Source of the DNA: Aquimarina sp. AU58
Lineage (GTDB): Bacteria; Bacteroidota; Bacteroidia; Flavobacteriales; Flavobacteriaceae
DNA: 64,000 nucleotides
Reading direction: 5' to 3'
NCBI RefSeq assembly: GCF_900312745.1
Contig: NZ_OMPD01000007.1
Coordinates: 192,523 to 256,522 of the forward strand
Shown here one piece after another: positions 8,226 to 16,332 of the stretch (position 1 is its first letter; every line of letters begins with the position of its first letter). A program made the translations under genes and the position numbers. The notes below the pieces were generated by a model. The model saw only the letters and a program-made list of their open reading frames with translations. It was not told the origin of the DNA and did no database searches.

Positions 8226-9494
8226 TCATATCAAAAACTGAAAAAGATCGGGTTTATCATTAAGGTAATCTCCAAAGAAATTAAGAGCCTTCATCCTGGA
8301 GACCAAAGGTTCCAGATCTTTCTTATCTTTTAGTTCAATCCCAACCACTGCGGGACCATTTTCTCTACTAGATTTTTTCGAATATTCAAAATGAGTGATA
8401 TCATCATTTGGACCTAGCACTTCTCCTACAAATTGTTTTAATGCGCCTGCTCGTTGCGGAAAACGAACAATGAAATAGTGTTTTAAATCTGCATATAGCA
8501 AAGCTCTTTCTTTAATCTCTGCAGTACGGGTAATATCATTATTACTACCACTTACAATACATACTACATTTTTACCTTTGATCTTATCTTTATAAAACTC
8601 TAGAGCTGCCAAGGTTAATGCTCCTGCCGGTTCGACTACAATAGCATCTCTATTGTATAAATCTAAAATAGTCTGGCATACCAATCCTTCGGGAACTGTA
8701 TACATATCAGAGAGGTATTCTTTACAAATATCAAAGTTAAGATCTCCTACTTTCTGAACTGCTGCACCATCGATAAACTTATCAATATTAAAAATCTCTG
8801 TATTCTTATTATTTTGGATAGATGATAACATAGAAGGTGCTCCTTCTGGTTCGACACCAATAATTTTTGTTTTTGGCGATAAGGCTTTCATTGCTCCACA
8901 TAATCCCGAGGCCAAACCACCGCCACCAATAGCTACAAAAATGTAATCAATAGGTACATCGGTCTGCTTAAAAATCTCAAGCCCTATTGTTCCTTGTCCT
9001 TCTATAGTTTTTGGATCCTCAAAGGGATGCACAAAGGTTTTTCCTTCAGAAGTACAGGTTTCCATCGCTGCTTTATACGAATCATCAAATGTATCGCCTT
9101 CGAGAACAATTTTTACATGATCACCACCAAACATTTGCGTCTGTGCCACCTTTTGTTTTGGGGTTACCGAAGGCATATAAACTGTACCTTCTATCCCCAA
9201 ATGATGGCAGGCAAATGCCACTCCTTGCGCATGATTACCTGCACTGGCACAAACAACTCCCTTTTTTAGTTCTTCTTTGGTAAGTGAACTTATTTTATTA
9301 AAAGCACCTCTTATCTTATACGAACGAACACGTTGAAGATCTTCTCGTTTCAATAAAATATTAGTGTCGTATCTGCGAGAATACCGAATACTATTCATAA
9401 GAGGAGTAACCATAGCCACTTCTTTTATCGTTGAAGCTGCCTTTTGGATATCCTCTAATTCAGGGAAATAGGTTGTGGTGGTTATGGTACTCAT
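8226..9494 (-). CDS. ilvA: Threonine ammonia-lyase (threonine dehydratase)
   Basis: PLP enzyme converting threonine to 2-oxobutanoate, the committed isoleucine step. The PLP lysine lies in VRSYKIRGAFNK near residue 60; the phosphate cup appears as AIGGGGLASGLCG near residue 189. At 422 aa it has a single short C-terminal regulatory domain (YFIVRFPQRAGALKQFVGEVLG near residue 341), like the shorter biosynthetic type rather than the 500-aa two-ACT form. It is the last gene of the ilv operon here, 182 nt after ilvC, and allosteric control by isoleucine is expected from the family. Confidence 0.94.
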   Translation of the reverse strand: MSTITTTTYFPELEDIQKAASTIKEVAMVTPLMNSIRYSRRYDTNILLKREDLQRVRSYKIRGAFNKISSLTKEELKKGVVCASAGNHAQGVAFACHHLGIEGTVYMPSVTPKQKVAQTQMFGGDHVKIVLEGDTFDDSYKAAMETCTSEGKTFVHPFEDPKTIEGQGTIGLEIFKQTDVPIDYIFVAIGGGGLASGLCGAMKALSPKTKIIGVEPEGAPSMLSSIQNNKNTEIFNIDKFIDGAAVQKVGDLNFDICKEYLSDMYTVPEGLVCQTILDLYNRDAIVVEPAGALTLAALEFYKDKIKGKNVVCIVSGSNNDITRTAEIKERALLYADLKHYFIVRFPQRAGALKQFVGEVLGPNDDITHFEYSKKSSRENGPAVVGIELKDKKDLEPLVSRMKALNFFGDYLNDKPDLFQFLI

Positions 9495-9676
9495 AATTTA
9501 AGTTTACGCTGGTCTTTTATATTATCCATTTTAACTTTGAAATAGCACTAATAAATAGTTTCTTTTGCACGATTTCAAAGTTAAACTGGGGTATTCTTGC
9601 CGGCTCAGATCTATCAAAGGTTACACAATACACATCTCAAAACTCTAACAGACCTGGCCTGACAAAATTAAATGTA

Positions 9677-11152
9677 TTATACTATAGGCTTCATTGCTGT
9701 CATCGATGCTCTTAATCGAGAGCCAACAACTTCTATAGGGTGATTTCTTATAATTGCATTTACTTCTATTAGCTTAGCATTATCTACTCCATTCTCTTTT
9801 CCTGCATCGTATGCTTTTCCGATAACATCGGTATCTATTTTTTTCATAAAATCTGCTAGTAAAGGCTTACAAGCATGATCAAATAAATAACAACCGTATT
9901 CTGCAGTGTCAGAGATCACACGATTCATTTCAAACAATTTCTTACGTGCAATCGTATTGGCAATAAGCGGTGTTTCGTGTAACGATTCGTAATATGCAGA
10001 CTCTTCAATAATTCCAGAATCTGTCATTGCTTCAAAAGCCAGTTCAACACCAGCTCTTACCATAGCTACCATTAACACACCATTATCATAGAATTCTTGT
10101 TCAGAAATTTCAATATCTCCTGCAGGAGTTTTCTCGAATGCCGTCTCTCCTGTTGCTGCTCTCCACGATAATAAATTCTTATCATCATTAGCCCAGTCTT
10201 CCATCATCGTTTTAGAAAAATGCCCTTGCATGATATCATCCATATGTTTTCTAAACAACGGACGCATGATACTCTTTAATTCTTCAGACAGTTCGAATGC
10301 TTTAATCTTTGATAAATTTGATAATCGATCCATCATATTTGTGATCCCTCCATACTTCATCCCTTCGGTAATGGTTTCCCAACCGTATTGGATTAATTTA
10401 GAAGCGTATCCTGCATCGATTCCTTTTTCTATCATTTTGTCAAAACATAAAATAGACCCGGTTTGCAGTAATCCACATAGAATGGTCTGCTCTCCCATAA
10501 GATCTGATTTTACTTCGGCTACAAAAGAAGATTCTAACACTCCTGCCCTATGACCACCTGTTCCTGCTGCGTATGCTTTTGCCTGATCTAAACCATGTCC
10601 CTGAGGGTCATTTTCTGGATGTACCGCTATTAATGTAGGTACTCCAAACCCTCTTTTATACTCTTCTCTTACTTCTGATCCCGGACATTTTGGTGCTACC
10701 ATAATCACAGTAAGATCATCTCTCACTTCCATACCTTCTTCTACAATATTAAATCCGTGTGAGTATGATAAAGTTGCTCCTTTTTTCATTAGTGGCATTA
10801 CTGTAGTTACCACTTGAGTATGTTGTTTATCTGGTGTCAAATTAATAACCACATCTGCATTAGGAATCAATTCTTCATAAGTCCCTACATTGAATCCATT
10901 GTCAGATGCATTTTTGAAAGATTGTCTTTTTTCTTTGATCGCTGCTTCACGAAGCGCATACGAAATATCCAAACCAGAGTCTCTCATGTTTAACCCCTGG
11001 TTAAGTCCCTGGGCTCCACACCCTACGATAACCATTTTTTTCCCTTTTAATGCATCTACACCTGCCGAAAACTCTTCAGCATCCATAAATCTGCATTTTC
11101 CTAGTTGTGTTAGTTGATCTCTTAATGATAGCGTATTAAAGTAATTTGCCAT
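9677..11152 (-). CDS. ilvC: Ketol-acid reductoisomerase, class II
   Basis: NADPH-dependent isomerisation and reduction of acetolactate and acetohydroxybutyrate. At 491 aa it is the long, class II form with a duplicated knotted domain, as in E. coli rather than the 330-aa form. Visible are the Rossmann loop [20 protein letters not shown] near residue 42, [20 protein letters not shown] near residue 152, and the metal-site region [15 protein letters not shown] near residue 212. It follows ilvH after 178 nt that hold small hairpins. Confidence 0.95.
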   Translation of the reverse strand: MANYFNTLSLRDQLTQLGKCRFMDAEEFSAGVDALKGKKMVIVGCGAQGLNQGLNMRDSGLDISYALREAAIKEKRQSFKNASDNGFNVGTYEELIPNADVVINLTPDKQHTQVVTTVMPLMKKGATLSYSHGFNIVEEGMEVRDDLTVIMVAPKCPGSEVREEYKRGFGVPTLIAVHPENDPQGHGLDQAKAYAAGTGGHRAGVLESSFVAEVKSDLMGEQTILCGLLQTGSILCFDKMIEKGIDAGYASKLIQYGWETITEGMKYGGITNMMDRLSNLSKIKAFELSEELKSIMRPLFRKHMDDIMQGHFSKTMMEDWANDDKNLLSWRAATGETAFEKTPAGDIEISEQEFYDNGVLMVAMVRAGVELAFEAMTDSGIIEESAYYESLHETPLIANTIARKKLFEMNRVISDTAEYGCYLFDHACKPLLADFMKKIDTDVIGKAYDAGKENGVDNAKLIEVNAIIRNHPIEVVGSRLRASMTAMKPIV

Positions 11153-11232
11153 TTCTTTCTTAATTTGTTGTGATTTCCGTTAGGAAATTTGATTTAATTT
11201 TATTTTTAGTTGTTTCGATTTTTATGGTGTAT

Positions 11233-11251
11233 CCCTGAATTAAATTCAGGG
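11233..11251. repeat. Small hairpin in the ilvH-ilvC gap
   Basis: CCCTGAAT / ATTCAGGG stem with a 3-nt loop, one of a set of different short hairpins that occupy the gaps of this operon. No U-run follows on the coding strand, so termination is not expected. Confidence 0.5.
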
Positions 11252-11330
11252 CCGGGCTATTCGATATATCTTTTTGTTTGTCATCCTAAGTTATTAAGGA
11301 GACAACCAAAAAGGATGTCACTACTATCCC

Positions 11331-11864
11331 TTACACAGCTTCCATTCCAAAATTTTCTAATATTTTAGAAATATGCAGCTTTTCTTTTGTTATTGAAATT
11401 CTTCCAGAACGCACAAATTGCATTAAACCATAAGGTTCTAATTGATCATACAAAGCTTCAACATCTCTTCGTCGTCCTGTCTTTTCTAATACAAAAAACT
11501 CTGGAGTTACGGTAACAATATTAGCATTACTGTCCTTGATTACATTCTGGATTTTACGTTCCTCGAATAACAGTTTTGAAGCGATTTTAAACAAAGCCGT
11601 TTCCTGATAAATAGTCTCATCATCTTTATGATAAAAAGCTTTAATCACTTCTATTTGTTTTTCAATCTGCCCAATAATCTTTTTTACCTGTTCTTCAGTT
11701 ATGTTCACCACGATTGTAAAACGAAATACATCCTTAATCTCTGATACCGAAGCTGTAAAACTTTCAAGATTGATATGACGTCTTAAAAATATTGCCGAAA
11801 TCCTGTTCAACAACCCTATATTATTTTCAGTATATACTGATATGGTATAATTTTCTTTTTTCAT
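11331..11864 (-). CDS. ilvH: Acetolactate synthase small (regulatory) subunit
   Basis: Regulatory subunit of acetohydroxyacid synthase. The N-terminal ACT domain is clear (YTISVYTENNIGLLNRISAI then FLRRHINLESFTASVSE), and a second domain holds FVLEKTGRRRDVEALYDQLEPYG near residue 126. Length 177 aa fits the family. It directly follows ilvB and presumably mediates valine feedback on the catalytic subunit; the feedback is family knowledge and not seen here. Confidence 0.93.
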   Translation of the reverse strand: MKKENYTISVYTENNIGLLNRISAIFLRRHINLESFTASVSEIKDVFRFTIVVNITEEQVKKIIGQIEKQIEVIKAFYHKDDETIYQETALFKIASKLLFEERKIQNVIKDSNANIVTVTPEFFVLEKTGRRRDVEALYDQLEPYGLMQFVRSGRISITKEKLHISKILENFGMEAV

Positions 11865-11890
11865 TACTAGTATATTGTATCATTGCATAG

Positions 11891-11934
11891 ATTCTAGCCA
11901 AAGTCTATACTAAGTGTAGACGAAGTGCCAGAAT
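11891..11934. repeat. Nested hairpin in the ilvB-ilvH gap
   Basis: Outer stem ATTCT / AGAAT and inner stem GTCTA / TAGAC around a short loop fill most of the 83-nt gap. The core words GTCTACAC and TAGAC recur near 21595 and 24921. It is a member of the dispersed small-hairpin family rather than a terminator. Confidence 0.5.
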
Positions 11935-11947
11935 AACAAAAATTCTA

Positions 11948-13681
11948 TTATTCTAATCTTATATCCGAAACTGATGCTCCTGTAGGAATCATCGGAAACA
12001 CATTATTTTCTTTTTCAACACATACTTCTAAAAAATATGCTTCTTTTGATGCTATCATCTCTGCGATTGCTTCTTGTAAATTCTCTCTTTTGGTAACTCT
12101 GGTAGATTTGATATTATACCCTTCTGCTATTTTTACAAAATCTGGATTTACCATCTCTGTAGAAGCATATCGTTTATCAAAAAATAGTTGTTGCCATTGG
12201 CGTACCATTCCCAGGAAATCATTGTTTAGCACTACGATCTTTACTGGTACTTTGGTTTGGAAAATTGTACCCAACTCCTGTATTGTCATCTGGTATCCAC
12301 CGTCTCCTATAATCGCTACTACTTCTCTATCCGGGACTCCCATTTTTGCACCGATCGCTGCGGGTAATGCAAATCCCATTGTACCTAAACCTCCAGAAGT
12401 AATATTACTCTTAGACTTATTAAACTCGGCATATCTACAAGCCATCATTTGGTGCTGTCCTACATCAGATACAATCACTGCATCTCCTTTGGTTTCTTCA
12501 TTAATTCTTCTAAGCACTTCACCCATAGATAAGCCTTCATTACTAGGATACAATTCTTCTTTGATAACTTTATCATATTCTATTGCATCATAATCTCTAA
12601 ACTCCTGTACCCATGAATCATGAGAATTTGATTGCACCATCGAAAGTATCTGTGCTAATGTATTTTTCACATTACCCATTACTGCAACATCTACTTTTAC
12701 ATTTTTATTTATCTCTGCCGGATCAATCTCAAAATGTATGATTTTGGCCTGCTTGGCATAGGTTTCTAAATTACCCGTAACTCTATCATCAAAACGCATT
12801 CCGATTGCCAGTAATAAATCACATTCGTTGGTCAGCTTATTTGGTCCGTAGTTACCATGCATACCAACCATTCCTACATTTAATGGGTGTGATGTTGGGA
12901 GTGCAGAAAGTCCTAAAATAGTCCATGCAGATGGGATTCCTGATTTCTCTATAAAATTTTTCAACTCTTCTTCTGCTTCTCCAAGGATTACTCCCTGGCC
13001 AAAGACAATCATCGGTTTTTTTGCTTTGTTTATCAGTTTTGCTGCCTGTTCCAAACTTTTTAGATCTGTTTCGGGTACAGGTTTATAACTACGTACACCT
13101 TTACATTTCTCATACGCAAAGTCTAATTCGCCAAACTGTGCGTCTTTTGTAATATCTATTAATACAGGGCCTGGTCGACCAGAGCGAGCAATATAAAAAG
13201 CTTTAGCTAATACAGCAGGAATATCTTCGGCCTTGGTAACCTGATGATTCCATTTTGTGATTGGTGTAGAGATTCCTATAATATCAGTTTCCTGAAACGC
13301 ATCAGATCCCAGCAAGTGTGATCCAACCTGGCCTGTAATACATACCATAGGTGTAGAGTCTATTTGTGCATCTGCGATTCCCGTTACAAAATTAGTAGCT
13401 CCAGGTCCAGAAGTAGCAATAGCGACTCCAACTTTGCCGCTTGTTCTTGCATATCCCTGTGCTGCATGGGTTGCTCCTTGTTCATGTCTGGTTAATACAT
13501 GATGCAATTGATCTCTATATTTGTATAGTTCATCATAGACCGGCATTATGGCTCCGCCGGGATATCCATAAATTAAATCTACTCCTTCTGCCAACAGACA
13601 TCGAATTACTGCCTCTGCACCAGTCATACGTTTTGTTGATATTTTGGTTTCTTTTTTTAACGTTTGCGTTTGTGTTTCCAT
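11948..13681 (-). CDS. ilvB: Acetolactate synthase large (catalytic) subunit
   Basis: ThDP- and FAD-dependent condensation of pyruvate with pyruvate or 2-oxobutanoate. The 577-aa protein has the catalytic glutamate in LTRHEQGATHAAQGYAR near residue 67, the FAD region FDDRVTGNLETYAK near residue 298, and the ThDP motif from GDGGYQMTIQELGTI to VLNN near residues 458-488. It lies between ilvD and ilvH. A 20-residue N-terminal extension (METQTQTLKKETKISTKRMT) precedes the conserved domain; the ATG at 13681 is kept but M19 would also be a plausible start. Confidence 0.95.
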   Translation of the reverse strand: METQTQTLKKETKISTKRMTGAEAVIRCLLAEGVDLIYGYPGGAIMPVYDELYKYRDQLHHVLTRHEQGATHAAQGYARTSGKVGVAIATSGPGATNFVTGIADAQIDSTPMVCITGQVGSHLLGSDAFQETDIIGISTPITKWNHQVTKAEDIPAVLAKAFYIARSGRPGPVLIDITKDAQFGELDFAYEKCKGVRSYKPVPETDLKSLEQAAKLINKAKKPMIVFGQGVILGEAEEELKNFIEKSGIPSAWTILGLSALPTSHPLNVGMVGMHGNYGPNKLTNECDLLLAIGMRFDDRVTGNLETYAKQAKIIHFEIDPAEINKNVKVDVAVMGNVKNTLAQILSMVQSNSHDSWVQEFRDYDAIEYDKVIKEELYPSNEGLSMGEVLRRINEETKGDAVIVSDVGQHQMMACRYAEFNKSKSNITSGGLGTMGFALPAAIGAKMGVPDREVVAIIGDGGYQMTIQELGTIFQTKVPVKIVVLNNDFLGMVRQWQQLFFDKRYASTEMVNPDFVKIAEGYNIKSTRVTKRENLQEAIAEMIASKEAYFLEVCVEKENNVFPMIPTGASVSDIRLE

Positions 13682-13737
13682 ACACTCTTATTTTAGAGGC
13701 TAGACTTTTAGAAACTAGAGTCTAGACTTTTTTAGAT

Positions 13738-13852
13738 CCTGATCTTCATCAGAATGATAATTTATCGTTTAATCAGCATCAAATGCTGTACTTTTTTAGA
13801 TTCCAGCCTTCGCTGGAATGACAATTTATTTGAAACCAATGCTTCGCATTGG
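13738..13852. repeat. Cluster of four short hairpins in the ilvD-ilvB gap
   Basis: The 178-nt gap contains four different stems in a row: CTGAT/ATCAG (about 13739-13753), CAGCAT/ATGCTG (13774-13788), TTCCAGC/GCTGGAA (13801-13818) and CCAATGC/GCATTGG (13836-13852). Three have CTTC- or TTC-type loops, and AATGACAATTTAT or similar words follow two of them. The TTCCAGC stem with GGAATGACAA recurs at 33919. They look like an accumulation of dispersed stem-loops inside an operon. Confidence 0.7.
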
Positions 13853-13859
13853 AGTATTT

Positions 13860-15536
13860 TTAGAATTCATCGGTTACACATCCCTGTGATGCAGAGGATA
13901 CTGTATGTGCGTATTTGTACAGCACTCCTTTCTTGAACTTTAATGCGGGTTGAACCCAGGAAGCTTTTCTTTTTTCGATCTCAGCTTCACTAATATCTAC
14001 AGTAATCGAATTGGTCTCTGCATCAATAGTAATAACATCTCCATCTTGTACTAAAGCAATCAAACCTCCTTCTTGTGCTTCAGGTGTGATATGTCCAACA
14101 ACAAATCCATGTGTTCCTCCAGAAAATCTTCCATCTGTAATTAAGGCTACGTCTTTACCTAAACCAGCTCCCATAATAGCAGCAGTAGGCTTCAACATTT
14201 CTGGCATTCCTGGTCCTCCTTTTGGTCCTTCATACCTTATGACGACTACATCTCCTTTTTCTACTTTTCCATCTCTAATACCATCATTAGCATCATACTC
14301 TCCATCAAAAACTTTGGCTTTTCCTTGAAAACGCAATCCTTCTTTACCTGTGATTTTTGCAACACATCCATCTTCAGATAGGTTACCAAACATGATTCTA
14401 AGGTGTCCTGTTGATTTAATTGGATTCTCTAAAGGCTTGATAACATCCTGTCCTTCTGCAAGATCAGGAACGTCTAATAGATTTTCTGCAATTGTTTTTC
14501 CGGTAACGGTTAAACAATCTCCGTGTAGTAATCCTTTCTTTAAAAGGTATTTTAATACCGCAGGAATTCCTCCAACTTCATGCACATCTTCCATCAGGTA
14601 TTTTCCGCTTGGTTTAAGGTCTGCCAAAAACGGAGTTTCATCACTAATTCTCTGAAAATCTGCTAATGTGAACTCTACATCTGCAGCCCTGGCAATTGCC
14701 AAAAAGTGTAATACGGCATTCGTAGAACCCCCAAGTACAGTAACTAATCGTATTGCATTTTCGAGTGATTTTTTGGTTACTATATCTTTAGGTTTGATAT
14801 CCTTTTCTAATAATGTTCGCATAGCGCGACCTGCCTGGATACTTTCTTCCTCTTTATGTTTACTTATTGCAGGATTCGAAGAATTATAGGGTAATGACAT
14901 TCCTAATGCTTCGATTGCCGAGGCCATAGTATTAGCAGTATACATTCCTCCACAAGCTCCTGCTCCCGGACATGCTTTTTCTATGACACTTTTATATTCT
15001 GATTGGGATATTGTACCGGCTACTTTTTCTCCCCAGGCTTCAAAAGCAGAAACTACATCCAATTTTTTACCTTCATGACATCCAGATGCTATGGTTCCTC
15101 CATAAACTAAAATCGAAGGGCGGTCTAATCGAAGCATTGCCATTAATGCCCCTGGCATATTTTTATCGCAACCAACAACAGTTACCATACCATCATAAGA
15201 CATTGCCTGTACCACAGTCTCCATCGAATCTGCAATTACATCACGAGATGGTAATGAAAAACGCATTCCTGGTGTTCCCATAGAAATCCCATCGCTTACT
15301 CCAATAGTATTAAATATGAGCCCGACGACATCTTCTTCTACTGTTCCTTGTTTTACCAATTTAGCAAGATCATTAAGGTGCATGTTACATGGGTTCCCTT
15401 CATAACCTGTACTGGCGATTCCGACTAATGGTTTATTAAAATCCTCATCGGTTAAACCAATTGCGTGAAGCATTGCCTGTGCGGCAGGTTGCGTGTCATC
15501 TTGAGTGACTTGTTTACTATACTTATTGATGCTCAT
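13860..15536 (-). CDS. ilvD: Dihydroxy-acid dehydratase
   Basis: Iron-sulfur enzyme removing water from dihydroxy acids in valine and isoleucine synthesis. The 558-aa protein shows the cluster and metal ligands in [12 protein letters not shown] near residue 49, [19 protein letters not shown] near residue 121 and [17 protein letters not shown] near residue 193, plus [16 protein letters not shown] near residue 466. It is the first structural gene of the ilv operon and lies downstream of two consecutive attenuators, with about 250 nt of non-coding leader before its ATG. Confidence 0.95.
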   Translation of the reverse strand: MSINKYSKQVTQDDTQPAAQAMLHAIGLTDEDFNKPLVGIASTGYEGNPCNMHLNDLAKLVKQGTVEEDVVGLIFNTIGVSDGISMGTPGMRFSLPSRDVIADSMETVVQAMSYDGMVTVVGCDKNMPGALMAMLRLDRPSILVYGGTIASGCHEGKKLDVVSAFEAWGEKVAGTISQSEYKSVIEKACPGAGACGGMYTANTMASAIEALGMSLPYNSSNPAISKHKEEESIQAGRAMRTLLEKDIKPKDIVTKKSLENAIRLVTVLGGSTNAVLHFLAIARAADVEFTLADFQRISDETPFLADLKPSGKYLMEDVHEVGGIPAVLKYLLKKGLLHGDCLTVTGKTIAENLLDVPDLAEGQDVIKPLENPIKSTGHLRIMFGNLSEDGCVAKITGKEGLRFQGKAKVFDGEYDANDGIRDGKVEKGDVVVIRYEGPKGGPGMPEMLKPTAAIMGAGLGKDVALITDGRFSGGTHGFVVGHITPEAQEGGLIALVQDGDVITIDAETNSITVDISEAEIEKRKASWVQPALKFKKGVLYKYAHTVSSASQGCVTDEF

Positions 15537-15784
15537 TTCTTTTTTGAATATCAGTTTTTACGAATTATTTAAAATTTTAACTTTTACCCTATGATGTATG
15601 CATTAGATTGAATAAACCACAGTATAAAATTATTTTGTTGTAGCTAAACATGTGTACATTATTCAATATCCTTACAATATCCAATAGCCTTTTTACACAC
15701 ACTAACAGTTGATTTACAGTATTTTATGTTTTTATAATTTACAATCACTATTTGATAATTTTATTTAAATATTCTTTATACATC

Positions 15785-15815
15785 AAAAAAAACTCCCTTC
15801 ATTTCTGAAGGGAGT
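15785..15815 (-). terminator. Second ilv attenuator terminator
   Basis: A perfect 10-bp stem (ACTCCCTTCA / TGAAGGGAGT) with a 4-nt loop, followed on the minus strand by eight T. It lies 33 nt after the stop of leader peptide 2 and about 250 nt before ilvD. TGAAGGGA at the end of leader 2 (15841-15848) duplicates the 3' arm and can compete for the 5' arm, which is the layout of an antiterminator. Confidence 0.9.
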
Positions 15816-15848
15816 CTGTATTTATTTATATACAATAATGTCCCTTCA

Positions 15849-15911
15849 TCATGGTGAAATAATCACAATAATGACAATGACATTACTAATTATGTTGCTA
15901 AATATTCTCAT
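15849..15911 (-). CDS. ilv leader peptide 2 (20 aa, Ile/Val-rich)
   Basis: ATG at 15911, stop TGA at 15849-15851, followed by a second in-frame TGA. Of 20 residues, 8 are Ile and 3 Val; residues 11-18 read VIVIIVII. The final codons GTG ATT ATT TCA CC are identical to those ending leader 1, and GTGA/TCAC flank the two Ile codons, forming a small stem. Stalling on Ile or Val codons would open this stem and free TGAAGGGA to pair with the terminator arm. No Leu codon is present. No separate promoter was seen, so it probably acts in series with leader 1. Confidence 0.85.
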   Translation of the reverse strand: MRIFSNIISNVIVIIVIISP

Positions 15912-15960
15912 TTCTATTGTATATACTTTATTTTAGATTATAATCTTAAATCTTTTATAT

Positions 15961-15990
15961 AAAAAAATCCCTTTACTCGAGTAAAGGGAT
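15961..15990 (-). terminator. First ilv attenuator terminator
   Basis: Perfect palindrome ATCCCTTTAC-TCGA-GTAAAGGGAT followed by seven T on the minus strand. It lies 34 nt after the stop codon of leader peptide 1. CTCGATAAGGGAT at the end of leader 1 (16020-16032) closely copies its 3' arm and can pair with its 5' arm. Confidence 0.92.
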
Positions 15991-16024
15991 TTTAATATCT
16001 TATAGTATAGTATTAATACATCCC

Positions 16025-16090
16025 TTATCGAGGTGAAATAATCACCTCAATAATAATGACTGTATTAATATTTATGTTTCTAGTATTCAT
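16025..16090 (-). CDS. ilv leader peptide 1 (21 aa, Ile/Val-rich)
   Basis: ATG at 16090, TAA at 16025. Residues 11-18 read VIIIEVII, and the 21 residues contain 7 Ile and 2 Val. The codons GAG GTG A..TCA CCT C form a 7-bp stem (16030-16036 with 16042-16048) with the two Ile codons in its loop. Pausing there would disrupt the stem and expose the antiterminator arm at 16020-16032. The start codon is about 10 nt from the -7 box, so the mRNA may be nearly leaderless. This is the classic geometry of translation-coupled attenuation. Confidence 0.88.
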   Translation of the reverse strand: MNTRNININTVIIIEVIISPR

Positions 16091-16099
16091 TTATGTGGT

Positions 16100-16131
16100 C
16101 AAATATAGGAAAATATTTTTTTGAAATACAA
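16100..16131 (-). promoter_or_regulatory. ilv operon promoter
   Basis: On the minus strand a TATATTTG box (16100-16107) matches the Bacteroidetes -7 consensus TAnnTTTG, and TTG (16129-16131) lies 21 nt upstream, matching the -33 element. The box is directly upstream of leader peptide 1. Confidence 0.7.
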
Positions 16132-16250
16132 ATACTAAATTAGTTTTTTAAATAAACTCGTCTTGACTTTTTTTGATTCAACCGAAAAAAGCCTCTATTC
16201 TCTAAGCGTTTTCAGGGAAAACCAAAAAAATATTTTTGTAAAGATTAATT

Positions 16251-16282
16251 AAAAAAAAGACCTTCCATTAAAATGAAAGGTC
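16251..16282 (-). terminator. Terminator after the metzincin protease gene
   Basis: GACCTTTCAT / ATGGAAGGTC stem with one G-T pair, followed by eight T on the minus strand, 50 nt after the stop of the protease gene. Confidence 0.9.
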
Positions 16283-16332
16283 CTATTTTTTTTAGAATCC
16301 TGAATTCTTATTACTTAGAATCCAATTTTATA

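Noticed and set aside
12090..12593. A 167-aa plus-strand ORF antisense to ilvB
   Set aside because: It is a frame shadow of the well-conserved ilvB gene; composition (Ser/Pro/Ile-rich, no domains) is typical of antisense frames.
15537..15784. Possible third leader peptide between the second attenuator and ilvD
   Set aside because: No Ile/Val-rich ORF and no additional terminator stem could be found in this 248-nt stretch.
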